A stretch of DNA of 64,000 nucleotides from Oscillospiraceae bacterium (GTDB taxonomy: Bacteria > Bacillota > Clostridia > Oscillospirales > Acutalibacteraceae). The stretch's first letter is position 1; each line of letters opens with the position of its first letter. A program made the position numbers and the translations under genes. The stretch covers positions 1 to 64,000 of the forward strand of contig SVOY01000007.1 in NCBI GenBank assembly GCA_015066105.1, given 5' to 3'. This document shows positions 63,258 through 64,000 of the stretch, in pieces. The notes beneath the pieces are model-generated. The model made no database searches. It saw only the letters and a list, made by a program, of their open reading frames with translations, and was not told the DNA's origin.

Positions 63258-64000
63258 ATGAAACAAGAAACAAAAGTTGTTGCCATTATCCTTGCAGCTC
63301 TTATCGTATTCCTCAGCGGCTTCGGTCTTGGCGCAACAAAGGGCATTAACATCAAAGTTGAAGGCGCAGCTGTACAGACAGGCGGCGAAGTAGCACAGCC
63401 TGCTCCCCAGACAACCACAACAGCAGCTCCTCAGACAACAACAACAGCAGCTCCCCAGACAACAACAACTGCAGCTCCCACTGGTGACACAACTACAGCA
63501 GCTCCTGCTGGTGACACCACAACTGCAGCTCCCTCAGCAAACGGCCTTAAGGTTCCCTCAGGCAACGCTGAAATCGCAGCAGCTTACAACAAGGCAATCA
63601 ACGATGCAAAGCACTACACAGGTAAGGTTACACTCAAGAAGCATGACATCATCAATGTTGGTCTTGCTGATAATGCAGCATCATCAATCATCAACCCCGT
63701 TATTCAGAAGCTCACAAAGACTGAGCCTCAGGAAGAAACCTTTGACGGCGGTAAGGGTACAGCTGACAACACAAGAGAGCTTATCCGTTGGATCATCCCC
63801 GGCGGCGGCAGAGATGCAGCTCTTCAGGAGGCAGGTATTGCTTCAGCATCAGCAACAGCAAATGCTGACGGCGGCTACACAATGGTTATCACTCTTGTTT
63901 CTGAGGATTCAAACTTTGACGGCACACAGAACACATCAAATCCCACACATCATGAGAGCATTATGGATCCCCTTAACCTTGGTTCACTCGACCTCGGCGA
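63258..64000 (+). CDS. Membrane-anchored Thr/Pro/Ala-rich protein (copy 2, 3' end outside window)
   Basis: A paralogue of the protein at 62044 with the same order: span, TTTTAAPQ repeats (three or more, plus GDTTTAAP units) and the same C-terminal domain up to the window edge at about residue 247. It differs mostly in the linker length and in a segment around IIPGGGRDAALQEAG where copy 2 reads RELIRW before it. Own promoter, leader and ribosome site. Truncated by the window, not by mutation. Confidence 0.85.
   Translation, partial: MKQETKVVAIILAALIVFLSGFGLGATKGINIKVEGAAVQTGGEVAQPAPQTTTTAAPQTTTTAAPQTTTTAAPTGDTTTAAPAGDTTTAAPSANGLKVPSGNAEIAAAYNKAINDAKHYTGKVTLKKHDIINVGLADNAASSIINPVIQKLTKTEPQEETFDGGKGTADNTRELIRWIIPGGGRDAALQEAGIASASATANADGGYTMVITLVSEDSNFDGTQNTSNPTHHESIMDPLNLGSLDLG

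Overview
The window reads as a chromosome segment of a low-to-mid-GC anaerobic Clostridia-type Firmicute, probably a gut Oscillospirales/Ruminococcaceae-like organism. The basis is gene content (Rnf complex, Hsp33, TypA, lipoprotein ABC uptake, SLH-like and BIG2 surface proteins, no outer-membrane genes), near-consensus sigma-A promoters (TTGACA-17-TATAAT) and strong Shine-Dalgarno sites. The taxonomy is inference.

Layout. 1-7000 (- strand): a compact phage-type packaging and capsid cassette (small and large terminase, portal, protease/scaffold, decoration protein, major capsid protein, two connectors, one adhesin-like protein) with no tail, lysis, replication or integrase gene in view. Divergent from it, a perfect promoter drives a 29-residue amphipathic peptide (7290-7379). 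7480-15165 (- strand): mfd, an NCS2 uracil permease, a secreted GH5 glycanase and a DUF2804 protein. 15494-16702: NADP isocitrate dehydrogenase. 16909-25000: two complete potassium-uptake systems facing each other (trkA-trkH on +; lacZ-trkH/ktrB-trkA/ktrA on -). 25186-30223: typA, two tiny genes, a solitary 5S rRNA gene with its own promoter and terminator, an XRE membrane regulator and exonuclease III. 30451-38486: a secreted protein of 26 BIG2 domains, then murD. 38638-41706: a secreted SGNH hydrolase with an SLH-like tail, a flavin-reductase/PCP_red fusion and a P-loop kinase. 41800-43370: a repeat-rich stretch with hairpin arrays, a tRNA-Ser-derived foldback and five tRNA genes. 43369-45492: hslO, a methyltransferase and a TrpR-like regulator. 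45938-48382: an amino-acid ABC transporter whose binding protein looks circularly permuted. 48687-52139: a three-gene free-standing condensation / AMP-ligase / carrier-protein operon. 52465-54612 (- strand): alcohol dehydrogenase and an ATP-grasp protein. 54789-61772: apbE, a NusG-II protein, a Gx transporter and rnfCDGEAB. 61900-64000: tandem copies of a Thr-rich membrane-anchored protein, the second cut by the window edge.

How genes fit together. ApbE attaches FMN to the Rnf subunits encoded just downstream. The GH5, DUF2804 and LacZ genes point to plant or host glycan use and share an operator-like motif. The ABC operon has an intercistronic hairpin between binding protein and permease. 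The condensation/ligase/carrier trio is the best candidate for an undescribed small biosynthetic system. The tail-less capsid cassette, the 29-residue peptide, the permuted binding protein and the nested hairpin and tRNA-derived repeats are the other main points of interest.

Limits: all assignments come from reading the sequence and recalling families; no database search was run.
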